Assembly (NCBI RefSeq): GCF_036711975.1
Contig: NC_091966.1
Location: 2,983,501-3,047,500, forward strand
DNA: 64,000 nucleotides
Direction of reading: 5' to 3'
Source: Onthophagus taurus
Taxonomy: Eukaryota; Arthropoda; Insecta; Coleoptera; Scarabaeidae
Positions 31,501 to 46,500 of the stretch are shown here, in pieces (positions within the stretch are counted from its first letter, which is position 1; each line of letters opens with the position of its first letter). Position numbers and translations under genes: made by a program. The notes beneath the pieces are model-generated. The model made no database searches, had not been told where the DNA came from, and worked only from the letters and a program-made list of their open reading frames with translations.

Positions 31501-34500
31501 CTTTAATTTGATACAAATTTCAATGCTCTAGGATTTTTCGTTTTCTAGAAAAAAAATCTTAAAGTCCGCATAACCTAAAAACCATACATTTTTGAACATC
31601 TGATCGAATAAATTTTTTTTGAGAGAAAGTGTTTTGATTTAAGGAATGAAACTTTTTGAGCTTATAGTGAAAGGATTAATCCCCATTTTGCTGAAAATTT
31701 TAAATCTCTATGACTTTCCATTTCGGAGAAGAAAATTCTTAAACTCAACCTAACCCAAAATAAACAATAAATTTTCTTATCTATGATAACATTAAATTTT
31801 TTTAGAAAAAAACTATTACGAATTGGGTAATATCATTTTTTGAGGTTATAAAAGAATGATTAAGCTTTAATTTGATACAAATTTCAATGCTCTAGGATTT
31901 TTCGTTTTCTAGAAAAAAAATCTTAAAGTCCGCATAACCTAAAAACCATACATTTTTGAACATTTGATCGAATACATTTTTTTTGAGAGAAAGTGTTTTG
32001 ATTTAAGGAATGAAACTTTTTGAGCATATAGAGAAAGAATTAATCCTCATTTTGCTGAAAATTTTAAATCTCTGACTTTTCATTTCGGAGAAAAAAAATT
32101 CTTAAACTCAACCTAACCAAAAAAAAAAAACAGTAAATTTTCGTGGCTATGATAACATTGAATTTTTTTAGAAAAAACTATTAGTAATTGAGTAATATCA
32201 TTTTTTGAGGTTATAAAAGAATGATTAAGCTTTAATTTGATGCAAGTTTCAATGTTCTAGGATTTTTCGTTTTCTAGAAAAAAAATCTTAAAGTCCGCAT
32301 AACCTAAAAACCATATATTTTTGAACATCTGATCGAATAAATTTTTTTTGAGATAAAGTGTTTTGATTTAAGGAATGAAACTTTTTGAGCTTATAGTGAA
32401 AAGATTACTCGTTATTTTGCTGAAAATTTAAATCTCTATGACTTTTTATTTCGGAGAAAAAAATTCTTAAACTCAACCTAACCCAAAAAAAAAACAGTAA
32501 ATTTTCTTGACTATGATAACATTAAATTTTTTTAAGAAAAAGATACCAGGGATTAGGCAATACTATTTTGTGAGGTTATAAAAAAATGATTAAGCTTCAA
32601 TTTGGTAAAAGTTTCAAACTTCTAGGATTTTCCGTTTCTTTGAAAAAAATTCTTAAAATTCACATTACCTCAAAACCATACATTTTTGAACATCTCTTCG
32701 AATAAATTTTTTTTTAAGAAAGTACTTCGATTTAAGGAATGAAACCTTTTGAGCTTATAGAGAAAGAATTAGTCCTCATTTTGCAGAAAATTTTAAATCT
32801 TTATGACTTTTCATTTCGGAGAAAAAAATTCTTAAACTCAACCTAACCCAAAATAAACAATAAATTTTCTTGTCTATGATAACATTAAATTTTTTTTAGA
32901 AAAAACTATTAGGAATTGGGTAATATCATTTTTTGAGGCTATAAAAGAATGATTAAGCTTTAATTTGATACAAGTTTCAATGTTATAGGATTTTCCCTTT
33001 TCTTAAAAAAAAATCTTAAAGTCTGCAAAACCTAAAGACCATACATTTTTTCGAATAAATTCTTTTTTAAAGAAAGTTTTGATTTGAAGAATGAAACTTT
33101 TTGAGCTTATAAAGAAAGAATTAGTCCTCATTTTGCTTAAAATTTTAAACCCATTCGACTTCCCATTTCGTAGCTAAAAAAACTTAAACTCAACTTAATT
33201 TAAAAACAAAAAAATTTCTTGTTATGATAACATTAATTTTTTTTAAGATTATAAAAGAATGATTAAGCTTTAATGATAGATTTCCCTTATAATATAAAAC
33301 TGAGTCTAATTGTAATTAAATATATCCGGTGATTGGGAAATGTAATTGAGAAGTAATCCTTCAATTATCAGGAATCTTCTCTCTATATTATCACATCGGT
33401 ATTATCCCAATAGCTTCAGTTAATAATCTGAGCCATCTCCACGTCATTATACATAATCTTAATCAAACCATATTCATCAACCAACATTAATCCACGTTTT
33501 AATTCATTCATTATGCAACGTTTTATACCTCATCATAATAATAATTCAATTTAACGCAACCTTTGTCTTCATTAATATATCATTAACTTTCAATTAGCTT
33601 AATATCTTTTATATTTACTCATATAAAGTGTTCAAAAATCGCCTCAAAAAAATAAATTCAAATTGTATGTTTTAGCAAAACAGGAGAATTGAATTAAAAT
33701 TTTAGTACACTCTGCTATGACCCAATTTCTAATATCGATTAAATGACATTTGATTTCAATTATAAATACATTTAAACTGTTAAAGCTGGAGAGGAATTTA
33801 AAGATATAGTTCATTCTTGTTAGTTGCAACGTTGCATTTTCTTTTAATTCAATGTTTTTAAAGGTTTTAATACTCACTTTTGGTGGGAAGGGTTGGTCTG
33901 TGTAATCGGAGGAATATCGGTACAAATCTTGACCAGGAACGTTAACGGGTCCGGCTAATGGAACACCTATTCTAGTAATAACAGACTCGCTCCCGGTTTC
34001 GGATTCTCCCGGAATATAATCCATATCACAGTGCATGTTACTGTTTGAAGATCCAGTTCTTAAATCCAACTTTAAATCGGATATGTTTGAACTACGATCG
34101 GATTCTTTGCACTGTTTTTCCATCGTGTTAACATCTCCTCCTAAAAAATTAATTTAATTAATAAATTAATTTTTAAACACACTTTAAACTGTTTGAATGA
34201 ATAATTTTAATACACACAAATTCGAATAGCTATAAAAAAAGCTAATCAAAAAAGCTACGCGATTCTTTTGTACGAAGATGTCAAGCATGTCTTCAAATGG
34301 AGGGAGGTCATATAGAGCATACACTTTAAGCATTTTGTGTTCAGTTTTTATGTTCTGCTTGTATTTTCCCTACTTAAGAGGACTAAGACGCTTCATTCCT
34401 TTAAAATGAGGCCAAACATGATGGGATTATCTCAAAAATGAACATTTTTAACATTTCGTTGCTAACTTCACTTCGTTAACTTTAAATTTATCAACTTTCT

Positions 34501-37500
34501 GTTGTATGTCTGTTATTTTTTGTGATAAAATACTCGAGTTTGGACTCATTTTAAAGGGTTTTTCGTAAAAATTAAGAATTTAATAAAATTAAAGTTGATA
34601 TTTATAACCGGAAGTCGACCATTAAAGGTTATTTTTAAGTTAATCATGTTATATTGGTATTTATTTTAATGAATATTTGATGAATATTACAAAAAAAACA
34701 TTAAAAATAATCGAAATATGAGGTACTTCCGGTTTAAATATCAACTTTAATTTTGTTATATTCATAATCTTTACGAAAAATCCTTTAAAATGAGGCCAAA
34801 CACGAAGGGATTATCTCAAAAATGAACATTTTTAACATTTCGTTGCTAACTTCACTTCGTTAACTTTAAATTTATCAACTTTCTGTTGTATGTCTGTTAT
34901 TTTTTGTGATAAAATACTCGAGTTTGGACTCATTTTAAAGGATTTTTCGTAAAAATTAAGAATTTAATAAAATTAAAGTTGATATTTATAACCGGAAGTC
35001 GACCATTAAAGGTTATTTTTAAGTTAATCATGCTATATTAGTATTTATTTTAATGATTGTTTGATGAATATTACCAAAAAAACACTCAACATTAAAAATA
35101 ATCGAAATACGGGGTATTTCCGGTTTGAAATATTAACTTTAATTTTGTTATATTCATAATCTTTACGAAAAATCCTTTAAAATGAGGCCAAACACGATGG
35201 GAGTATCTTAAAAATGTACATTTTTAACATTTCGTTGCCAACTTCACTTTGTTAACTTTAAATTTCTCAACTTTTTGTTGTATGTCTGTTATTTTTTGAG
35301 ATAAAATAGTCGAGTTTGGACTCATTTTAAAGGATTTTTGATAAAAATTAAGAATTTAATAAAATTAAAGTTGATAGTTATAACCGGAAGTCGACCATTA
35401 AAGGTTATTTTTCAGTTAATCATGCTATATTTGTATTTATTTTAATAAATGTTTGATGAATATTACAAAAAAAACATTCAACATTAAAAATAATCGAAAT
35501 ATAAGGTACTTCCGGTTTGAAATATCAACTTTAATTTTGTTATATTCATAATCTTCACGAAAAATCCTTTAAAATGAGACCAAACACGATAGGATTATCT
35601 CAAAAATGAACATTTTTAACATTTCGTTGCCAACTTCACTTCGTTAACTTTAAATTTATCAACTTTTTGTTGTATGTTTGTTATTTTTTGAGATAAACTA
35701 GTCGAGTTTGGACTCATTTTAAAGGATTTTTCGTAAAGATTAAGAATTTAATAAAATTAAAGATGATATTTATAACCGGAAGTCGGCCATTAAAGGTTAT
35801 TTTTAAGTTAATCATGGTATATTTGTATTTATTTTAATGACTGTTTGATGAATATTACAAAAAAAAACATTCAACATTAAAAATAATCGAAATCCGGGAT
35901 ACTTCCGGTTTGAAATATCAACTTTAATTTTGTTATATTTATAATCTATACGAAAAATCCTTTAAAATGAGGCCAAATACGATGGGTTTATCTCAAAAAT
36001 GAACATTTTTAACATTTCGTTGCCAACTTCACTTTGTTAACTTTAAATTTATCAACTTTTTGTTGTATGTCTGTTATTTTTTGAGATAAAATAGTCGAGT
36101 TTGGACTCATTTTAAAGGATTTTTCGCAAAGATTAAGAATTTAATAAAATTAAAGTTGATATTTATAACCGGAAGTCGGCCATTAAAGGTTATTTTTAAG
36201 TTAATCATGATATATTGGTATTTATTTTAATGAATATTTGATGAATATGACAAAAAAACATTCAACATTAAAAATAATCGAAATACGGGGTACTTCCGGT
36301 TTGAAAAATCAACTTTAATGTTGTCATATTCATAATCTTTAGGAAAAATCCTTTAAAATGCACTGCTAAACCCGAAATTTTCTAGTTCTAGGTCTAGTGT
36401 TGGTTCTAGTTTTAGTCCATTAAAAATATACAATTATCAAGCGCTGACTAATAATTAAAACTAGAACTAACACAAGACCTAGAACTAGAAACATTCGGGT
36501 TTAGCCATCTTAAGAGACGTATAGCTAAACCCGAATGTTTCTAGTTCTAGGTCTAGTGTTAGTTCTACTTTGAATTCAATAAAAAGATACAATCTGGTGC
36601 TGAATATATCGAGGTTTAACTGTAATAAATTAAATAACTTACCTTCTGGAGGAGGCTTTTTATGATTTTGCCTATTATAAAGGCAAACTATTAGAGCGAT
36701 GATAACAATGACGATTCCTAAAGCGACACTTCCAGCTGTTACCATTATTATTGGAAAATTTTCTGCAAAAAAATTTAAATAAGAAATTTATATAATAAAT
36801 TAGCAATAAAAAAAATCTTACTTTGTGGCCTTAAATTAATCTCAACCATATCGCTTCCATACGGATTAACAACACTACAATTATAAACACCAAAATGTCT
36901 TTCTTGAGATTCTCTAATAATTAACGTTGATTTAACACCTTCCGGAAGCGGATCCTCTAAAATCGAATAATCGCTATTGTGCAAATCAATTTCGCGTCCA
37001 TTAAAAGTCCAAACGACTTTTTCCGGAGCTGGAATTGAAAAGGCTGTGCATTCGACGCGAACGTTATCGCCTTCAACTCCGAATTGAGTCCTGTGACTAA
37101 TTATTGATGGTGGTCCTAAAAAGTGAATTAACTAATTTAGTATGCGTTTTATGTTTAATCAATTATCGGTTGTGCATGAAACATTTTTTCAGGTGTGGGT
37201 TTGAAATATTTATCTCGCGTATTTTTATTTCATTAACATGAAAAGCGCTCGGACAGCGACAGTGAAAAATTGCCGCGGCCCCTCGGCAACAAAAGATGAG
37301 CTGCACGAACAATGCCCGATGGTATTCATTGTTCATCATGTGTAAATAAAAATTGGACGCGTACGGCTGACGGTGAATTTTAAACGGAAAGAAAAATGTT
37401 CAGTCCATTGGTGGCGAAAAAATAAGTTACCTTTGAGGTAAATGGAGGCTTCAGCGCCGACTTCTGGGAATCCAGGAACGTGAGCTTTACAATAATATCT

Positions 37501-40500
37501 TCCGGCTGTTTCACCATCGACTCTCAACGTTAAATTTGGACTCGTACTGACCACTTTGTTTTTCTCTTGTTGAATCCAAGTTATATCGGGTATTGGATTA
37601 CCATCAACGTCACAAGATAACGTTACGCTTGAATCTAAATCTGCTTGGGCCGATTTTGGTTTATTACGAAATTGGGGACCATCTAAATTTAATAAAATAA
37701 AATTTATTAAAAAAAAAAAATAAATCTAAATTAATTAACTTACAACTTATATCAAGGGTCTCACTTTCTTCACTTTTCCCAACATCGTTTTGCACCTCGC
37801 ATTTTACGATGGCGTCGTGGTGTTTTCTTGTTACATTATGCAAAATTAATTCAGTCGTGTAATCACCCACTAAGAGTTCATTGTTTAAGAACCACCTATA
37901 AGTTACAACTGAAGGATTTGCATCCGCGTGGCAACCCAAATGTACTTCCGCCCCTTCTGGAATTCTTCCATTTGGTGCAGTTCCAGAAATAATACTGACT
38001 GTTACTTTTGGAGCGTATTTTACCTATTAAATTAATTATTTTTATTATTTTACTTTTTATTTATTTTTTTTTTTTGTATTTACCTCCAATTTCATTTTTG
38101 CAGATCTATGTGTCCTTTCGGCCGTGTTTTGCGCTTGACAAGTAAATGTCGTGTTATGGTGTTGCTTTCTGGGCGTAAGTTTCAAAATGCTTTTAGCGGT
38201 GAAACGTCTGCCGTCCGAAAGCTCTTCTACGATGTTCTCGATACCCTCGGCGAGAACGTTTCCCATACCGTCAATCCACGTGATTTCCGCAGCCGGTTTT
38301 CCACCGTAACTTACGCATTCAAGCTCGATTTCGCGGTCTTCTGTCGTCACCAGATAATCTCCCTGCACAATCTTTGGGGAATCCGGTGGGACAAGAACGG
38401 TGATGGTGGCCACGTGGCTTCGAATCCCCGGCTGTCCCAATGGACCCGGCGACACTTGGCACTCGTACTTTGCGTCATCTTCGAGCATCACAGGGTAGAT
38501 GTCCAAGGAAAAGTCTCCTGGAACGTCATAATCGCAGGATTTAGAAACGACTTTTGGTAAGAGGATTTTCGTGGAGATGGGAAGTGAAAGAGGACAGTTT
38601 TATGATGTCGTTCGATGTAGCAGTAAAAGGTTTTGAGTGAAAGAGGCGGTGACCAACGATTATGAAACGAGAAAAACCACTTTTTTTTCTTAATTTTTGA
38701 TTGCACGTAATTTTGACCAATTTAAAAACACTCAGTCCCAAAACAACTTAGTTTTCTTTTAATGTTGATTACTAACAATAAGAGGAAAAGGTGTTCTTAT
38801 TGAAAATAAGAATAAAAAAGTTGTTTGTTATCTTAATGGAAATTAATTTTTGTGTTTAGAAAAAAAAAGCAATTTAGTCGTTTGTAATTTGATGTAGTTA
38901 ATTTATGGGGTCCCATTAAATTACAACATAATGATTTTAATGTAAGGTGAACGGGTTGTTTTTAATTGACCATTTATTATAACTTCAACTTCACTTCGAT
39001 CCCCATTCACAATCTTATTAAAAATAAAAACACGAGCAAACCTGGCCTTGCGTTGCGCCACACCTTATCTAAGAGTTATTTTTAATAGAAATAGATGGTG
39101 CGGATACACGTGATTTATGCCACCATTAAATCGTATCCGTTACTCTAATTTAAATCATTAATTATACAAAATTTTGTACTCAATATTTCTCTCATTACAA
39201 ATTAGCCATACTCCTTATAATTATAGGATAGTGATTAAAGCAAAGTGATTAGAAAAGAGAAGGAACAAAGAAAAATGATGACGGTGAGAGTACGAAATAG
39301 GAAGTATTGGTAGAGGTGAAAATACTGAAATGGAATACCAAAGCAGAAGAATAGGAAGATGTTGAAAACTGGGAGAATGTTTGATTCAGAGGAATGAAGA
39401 TTGACTTGACTTTGAAAAGGACTATTTGTGGTTATTATGTTGTATGATAGTAGAAACAAAGTCATGGGGGGCGAAAAAGTTGTGGGCAATGAGGAGTTGA
39501 CGATTAATGTGGTTAAGAGTTGAAGGGGGCACAAATAAAAAATGTAAAACTGGGCAAAAAGCCTGCTCCAATCTTCTGCACTTAACATGTAGGACCCAAC
39601 ACGATAAAACCCAAGATAATCATTTCTGACATGCAATAGGACTTAGAAGAAAGCATATTACATGACTGCAAGAAATTTTTAGAAAAAACATTTAGAAAGA
39701 GATGATTGTAAGTTAAAATTAAGTTAAAACGGAGAGGAAAGACAAGTGTAGGTCATGGAGGTATTGCGGTGTATAAGCACAGAAATGTTAAGGTTTGGCA
39801 TGATGAACACAAAATTATAGAGAATGCTACAATTATCTAGGATATGATCACCTACAATATAAAACAAGCAGCCATTATGGAACTAAAGGGCATGAATTCA
39901 AAGACTCCAAAGAAAAGAAACCACCAATTTGCATTGATTACAAAAGTATAAGGCGTTGCTGAAAGTACAAAGCGTAAGTTATCAAAAGAAATATCAATTG
40001 TGATACTTTCGCTGTGTTAACAAGGATTCGGAGGAGCAACTACCTCTGTTAAATGTGATAAATATGAGATTTATTCGCCTCGATTACTCCATCCTTTCAA
40101 CAATTCACCTCTTCTCGTCCAAAAACTCCTGGTCGTCAGAGAAGACTGATGCAAGCCGTCGCCTACAAAATTCACGGGCAGAAAGACCCTGGTCGGTAGC
40201 CCTATTCTACCCCGTATATTGTATGTGTATATATAAATGTATTGATACCATTACTCTTATTTATTTTATTTTATGTACTAAGGGTTCAAAATAAAATTTG
40301 TTTTCTGCTATGAGATTTAGTTTGTTGTGGTACATTGTCTGTAATTAACGCATCAATGGATATACCTCCTGCAATATTCTCATTATTGCAGGAGGTGACT
40401 TGGTAATCTTATAAAATAGGAGTCGACAAGGTAAGAATAAGAATTATTATTGAAGACCATCAAAAGTCTAATGATTGAAGACTAGACTGAGAAAAAAATG

Positions 40501-43500
40501 AATGGGTGATATACCAGAAGATTTGAGAGAAATGGGAAACAGTTGTGTGGGGAGAGGACATAATGGAAAAAGATCATCCATCACTCTATCAAGTACCTTA
40601 TCGATGGCAGAAGCCAAGAATATTGGCCTGACATTGCCATTTAGCTTCGGTCATTCTCTTCCATACCTCATTTTCATCCTTCTCCTTACACATTTTCTCC
40701 TTAATACTTAACACATGCATTCATTAAGGCCTCATTCCACATCTTCATTCTGTCTCCCACTTTTTCCTCCTTATAAAAACCCACACTCTCTCAAACTTTC
40801 CCCAACTAGCTCTTCTACACTCAAACCTATTCCAACTGTTAAGAAAACACAAGGACCTAGATGTCATGACTAAAATTAAGGTTATACCATTGCAATCGTG
40901 AGCTCTGTGGAATGAGCACCAGATACATATGTGATTTTTCTAGTTCTAGGTCTAGTGTTAGTTCTAGTTTTAGTTCCATAAGGATACACAAGAACCTGGC
41001 ACTGAATAACAACTAAATGTATTGCTAACACTAGAAAGCTGAATGATTCTAGAATGATTGTTAGTTCTACTTTTAGTACGTAAGCCCACCATCCTAGTAT
41101 ATCCATCCAAGACCCTCTCAAACTTTCCCCAAATAGCTCTTTTACAATCAACCCTATTCCAAGTGTTAGGAAAATAGAAAAAACCAGAAGTCATGACTAG
41201 AATTAAGGTTATGCCATTGTGATGATGGGCTATGTGAAATGAGCACCAGATTCATATGTGAGGAGAAGGATTTATGCCAAACCACAAGGAAGATAGAAAC
41301 GAAGAAGGTTTGGAGGATAGCTACAGAGTATAAGAACTTGCACAGGATTGTAGCTCAACAGATGATAATGATGATATCGAGCATCGCTTTTTTGGGATAT
41401 TTGTATTAAACCTAAAATTTTACGGATATATATATAATAAATAATATTTAGGTACTTTTGTAAAGAGTAAGAAAGTAAAAAACTTGCATACAGAAGACTT
41501 TACTTGACGTTAACTAAGCTGCTTTTTAGAGTAGCTCTTAATGCAGATTTTCGTTGATAGTTCGCTAGATGGAGAAACATAAGAAGCTTTGTGCTTACCA
41601 TAAATGGAAATTTAAATAATATCTTCGCTTACATTTTAACATCTGACGTGCATTGAAATTCACCCTTTTATTAAGAAGACTCGTAATCTCCATTCAAAAT
41701 CCTTTAATTTGATACCAAACACGACGTATTTTCGATAAAAATTAAAAATTAGAAAGAGATAGAGATATTAAAGACCGATTGATTGTCGATTGTTTTTTAG
41801 GTTAAATTTTGAGATATCTCTGAAAGTAATTTACGAAAATACATCGAGTTTGGTATCAAATTAAAGGATTTTTAATGGAGATAATTGATTTAATTATTAT
41901 AAATTGATTGTGTAAATGTCGTCTTATATAAAAACTAAAATTAAATTATTGTTTTTGATGAGATCCTTTGACTCATCATTTCTTTCGCGTTCTTTTTGCT
42001 TCTATTCTTTCGAGAAAATAGTTTTGTATATAACGTTGACAATGGGGGTTTTGGCCGCGTTCCCTTTTCTTGTCGCGTTAGAGCATTAACCTTTACAATT
42101 CCCGCGGGAGATTTGTACGGGGGCGATGAAGAAGGCGCCATGTTGGTACCTTCATAAAACCCCCCGTCTTTTATGAACTCGTTATACGTCTCTGTCGCGT
42201 CCAAACGAAGGGAAACGCGAAGTTGTACGTAGCAGTAGGTTGAGTTTGATGGTTTCCGAGCCAATCGAACTGCGAGGGGGGTAGAAACCCATGGTTTTAT
42301 AGACACGAGACGCGTGCGGAAACGTTTTATTCCTTTATCCAGGAAATAATCCTAAAACCTTAAAAAAACAGGAGCAGAACGTATATTTGAAACTGGACCA
42401 ATTTAGATTCAAAATCGATTTTGTTGTTGATGGTTCTAATTTTGTACGATAAATAATATAAATGTACGAATGGAAAGCTTTTATTATCTATCAGTGTAAT
42501 GTTTGTCCGGGAAGGCGTACGAGTATCAAATTACTTTTTCATACTCTAATGGGTAAAATAGTGGCGTAGTTTTGTAAATTTAAATAATGAATCTGCATGT
42601 TTTATAAAGTTTTTTATAAAATATAAAAATGTAATATAATATTATTCGCCAAAAGATGTTCAACACTATCGCTTGCGCCACGGGAAATGTTACTTTAGCT
42701 TCTGAGGTCGTATATATAAGGGGCTGAAACGGCTCACCGGTGTATACGACCGCCAACATAACCTATAATGTAAAAGTCCGGCGTGGTCTGGATGCTTCCA
42801 TACCGCGTTTTCCCATCTCGAGGGAGCTAGCGCAGCCAATTATGTCGTAAAACGTAACAATGTTGAAAATTGTGGAATAAAAATGTGGTGACCATTATAT
42901 TTACTAGTTGTCAGAAATTATTTGATTGATGTTATTAATTTATTTTGTTTACTTTACATTAAATGTATTTGCATTGTAAGATATGCGCAGATTTTTTTCT
43001 TAGCCATTATCACCAAAACGAACTAACACTAATAACTTTCTTCAGAAACAACTATAACTAGAATTAACTTAATACTATCATTAGAACTAACACTAGACCT
43101 AGAACTAGAAACATTCGGGTTTAGCCATCTTAAGGTTAAACACGAATTAGTTCTGGTTTTATTAGTTTAGTTAGTTCTATTTCAAAAATTTATTTCTCAA
43201 AAACTAAAAGTGATTTTTCGAAACGGCTTTTTGCGCTAAAAAGAGGATACTTTAATTAATAATTGGTGATATTTCCACAAGGATCCTTCAAGAAATTAAT
43301 GTTATAGCGAATTTTGAAAATTATCGATGAAAATTGCAACATCGAAAATTTTATCAAAACTTCAAATATTGTTTTCTCAAAAACTAACAATTATTTTTCA
43401 AAACGGGTTGGTTCATTGGAAAGAGGACACTTTTATTCACACTTTGGGAAATTTTCATACTCATATTTCAAGACATGGATTTTATACGAATTTTTAAAAC

Positions 43501-46500
43501 TTAATCGGCGAAAATTACAAAATTTGAAAAAATTGTCGATTATTTCAAAAATTTATTTATCAAGAACTAAAAGTGATTTTTCAAAACGACTTTTTGCATT
43601 AAAAAGAGGATACTTTAATTAATAATTGGTGATATTTCCACAAGGATTCTTCTAGAAATTAATTTTATAGCGAATTTTGAAAATTATCGATGAAAATTGC
43701 AACATCGAAAATTTTATCAAAACTTCAAATATTGTTTTCTCAAAAACTAAAAGTTGTTTTTCAAAACGTGTTAGTTCATTGGAAAGAGGACACTTTTATT
43801 AACACTTTGGGAAATTTTCATACTCATATTCCAAGACATGGATTTTATACGAATTTTTAAAACTTATTCGGCGAAAATTACAAAATTCGAAAAAATTGTC
43901 GATCATTTCAAAATTTATTTCTCAAGAACTAAAAGTGATTTTTCAAAACGTCTTTTTGCATTAAAAAGAGGATACTTTAATTAATAATTGGTGATATTTC
44001 CACAAGGATCCTTCAAGAAATTAATTTTATAGTGCATTTTGAAACTTATCGATGAAAATTGTAACATCGAAAATTTTATCAAAACTTCAAATATTGTTTT
44101 CTCAAAAACTAAAAGATATTTTTCAAAACGGGTTGGTTCATTGGAAAGAGGACACTGTTATTAACATTTTGGGAAATTTTCATACTCATATTTCAAGACA
44201 TGGATTTTATACGAATTTTTAAAACTTAATCGGCGAAAATTACAAAATTCGAAAAAATTGTCGATTATTTCAAAAATTTATTTCTCAAGAACTAAAAGTG
44301 ATTTTTCAAAACGGCTTGTTGCATTAAAAAGAGGATACTTTAATTAATAATTGGTGATATTTCCACAAGGATTCTTCTAGAAATTAATTTTATAGCGAAT
44401 TTTGAAAATTATCGATGAAAATTGCAACATCGAAAATTTTATCAAAACTTCAAATATTGTTTTCTCAAAAACTAAAAGTTGTTTTTCAAAACGTGTTAGT
44501 TCATTGGAAAGAGGACACTTTTATTAACACTTTGGGAAATTTTCATACTCATATTCCAAGACATGGATTTTATACGAATTTTTAAAACTTATTCGGCGAA
44601 AATTACAAAATTCGAAAAAATTGTCGATCATTTCAAAATTTATTTCTCAAGAACTAAAAGTGATTTTTCAAAACGTCTTTTTGCATTAAAAAGAGGATAC
44701 TTTAATTAATAATTGGTGATATTTCCACAAGGATCCTTCAAGAAATTAATTTTATAGTGCATTTTGAAACTTATCGATGAAAATTGTAACATCGAAAATT
44801 TTATCAAAACTTCAAATATTGTTTTCTCAAAAACTAAAAGATATTTTTCAAAACGGGTTGGTTCATTGGAAAGAGGACACTCTTATTAACATTTTGGGAA
44901 ATTTTCATACTCATATTTCAAGACATGGATTTTATACGAATTTTTAAAACTTAATCGGCGAAAATTACAAAATTCGAAAAAATTTTCGATTATTTCAAAA
45001 ATTTATTTCTCAAGAACTAAAAGTGATTTTTCAAAACGGCTTGTTGCATTAAAAAGAGGATACTTTAATTAATAATTGGTGATATTTCCACAAGGATTCT
45101 TCTAGAAATTAATTTTATAGCGAATTTTGAAAATTATCGATGAAAATTGCAACATCGAAAATTTTATCAAAACTTCAAATATTGTTTCCTCAAAAACTAA
45201 AAATTATTTTTCAAAACGGGTTGGTTCATTGGAAAGAGGACACTTTTATTAACACTTTGGGAAATTTTCATACTCATATTTCAAGACATGGATTTTATAC
45301 GAATTTTTAAAACTTAATCGGCTAAAATTACAAAATTCGAAAAAATTGTCGATTATTTCAAAAATTTATTTCTCAAGAACTAAAAGTGATTTTTCAAAAC
45401 GGCTTGTTGCATTAAAAAGAGGATACTTTAATTAATAATTGGTGATATTTCCACAAGGATTCTTCTAGAAATTAATTTTATAGCGAATTTTGAAAATTAT
45501 CGATGAAAATTGCAACATCAAAAATTTTATCAAAACTTCAAATATTGTTTTCTCAAAAACTAAAAGTTATTTTTCAAAACGGGTTGATTCATTGGAAAGA
45601 GGACACTTTTATTAACACTTTGGGAAATTTTCATACTCATATTCCAAGACATGGATTTTATACGAATTTTTAAAACTTAATCGGCGAAAATTACAAAATT
45701 CGAAAAAATTGTCGATCATTTCAAAAATTTATTTCTCAAGAACTAAAAGTGATTTTTCAAAACGGCTTTTTGCATTAAAAAGAGGATACTTTAATTAATA
45801 ATTGGTGATATTTCTAAAAGGATCTTTCAAGAAATTAATGTTATAGCGAATTTTGAAAATTATCGATGAAAATTGTAACATCGAAAATTTTATCAAAACT
45901 TCAAATATTGTTTTCTCAAAAACTAAAAGTTGTTTTTCAAAACGTGTTGGTTCATTGGAAAGAGGACACTTTTATTAACGCTTTGGGAAATTTTCATAGT
46001 CATACTTCAAGAAATGGATTTTATACGAATTTTTAAAACTTAATCGGCGAAAATTGCAAAATTCGAAAAAATTGTCGATTATTTCAAAAATTTATTTCTC
46101 AAGAACTAAAAGTGATTTTTCAAAACGGCTTTTTGCATTAAGAAGAGGATACTTTAATAAATAATCGAAAGTGTGATGATGAATTACAAGCGAAGATAAG
46201 GAAACTAGATGAACCTGATGTTATATATCGTATTGGGATTGTTACAATGAGGTTGCTAAAGACAAACCTGATATAAATAAAGTTGTATTCAATGAAAAAA
46301 GTTCTATTGGGGTTGAACTTGATTATTATCTGCAGTGTCCAACACCTAAAACGTTTCGGGAAATGGTCCCATCATAAGGTTCAATAATCCTCTTATCTAT
46401 GACTATTCACCAATTTTTATCATTAATCGTTTCTTATATATATTTCGACACATCTTATCACGCTCAGGTCTTTTTATAAGACCTGACTGAAAAACACCTG

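Noticed and set aside
38108..38560. 150-codon + strand frame
   Set aside because: Antisense shadow of rst/kirre exon 2, whose splice sites and Ig motifs are clear on the minus strand.
39235..39636. 133-codon minus frame, F/L-rich
   Set aside because: Hydrophobic composition comes from reading a purine-rich strand backwards; no membrane-protein family resemblance.
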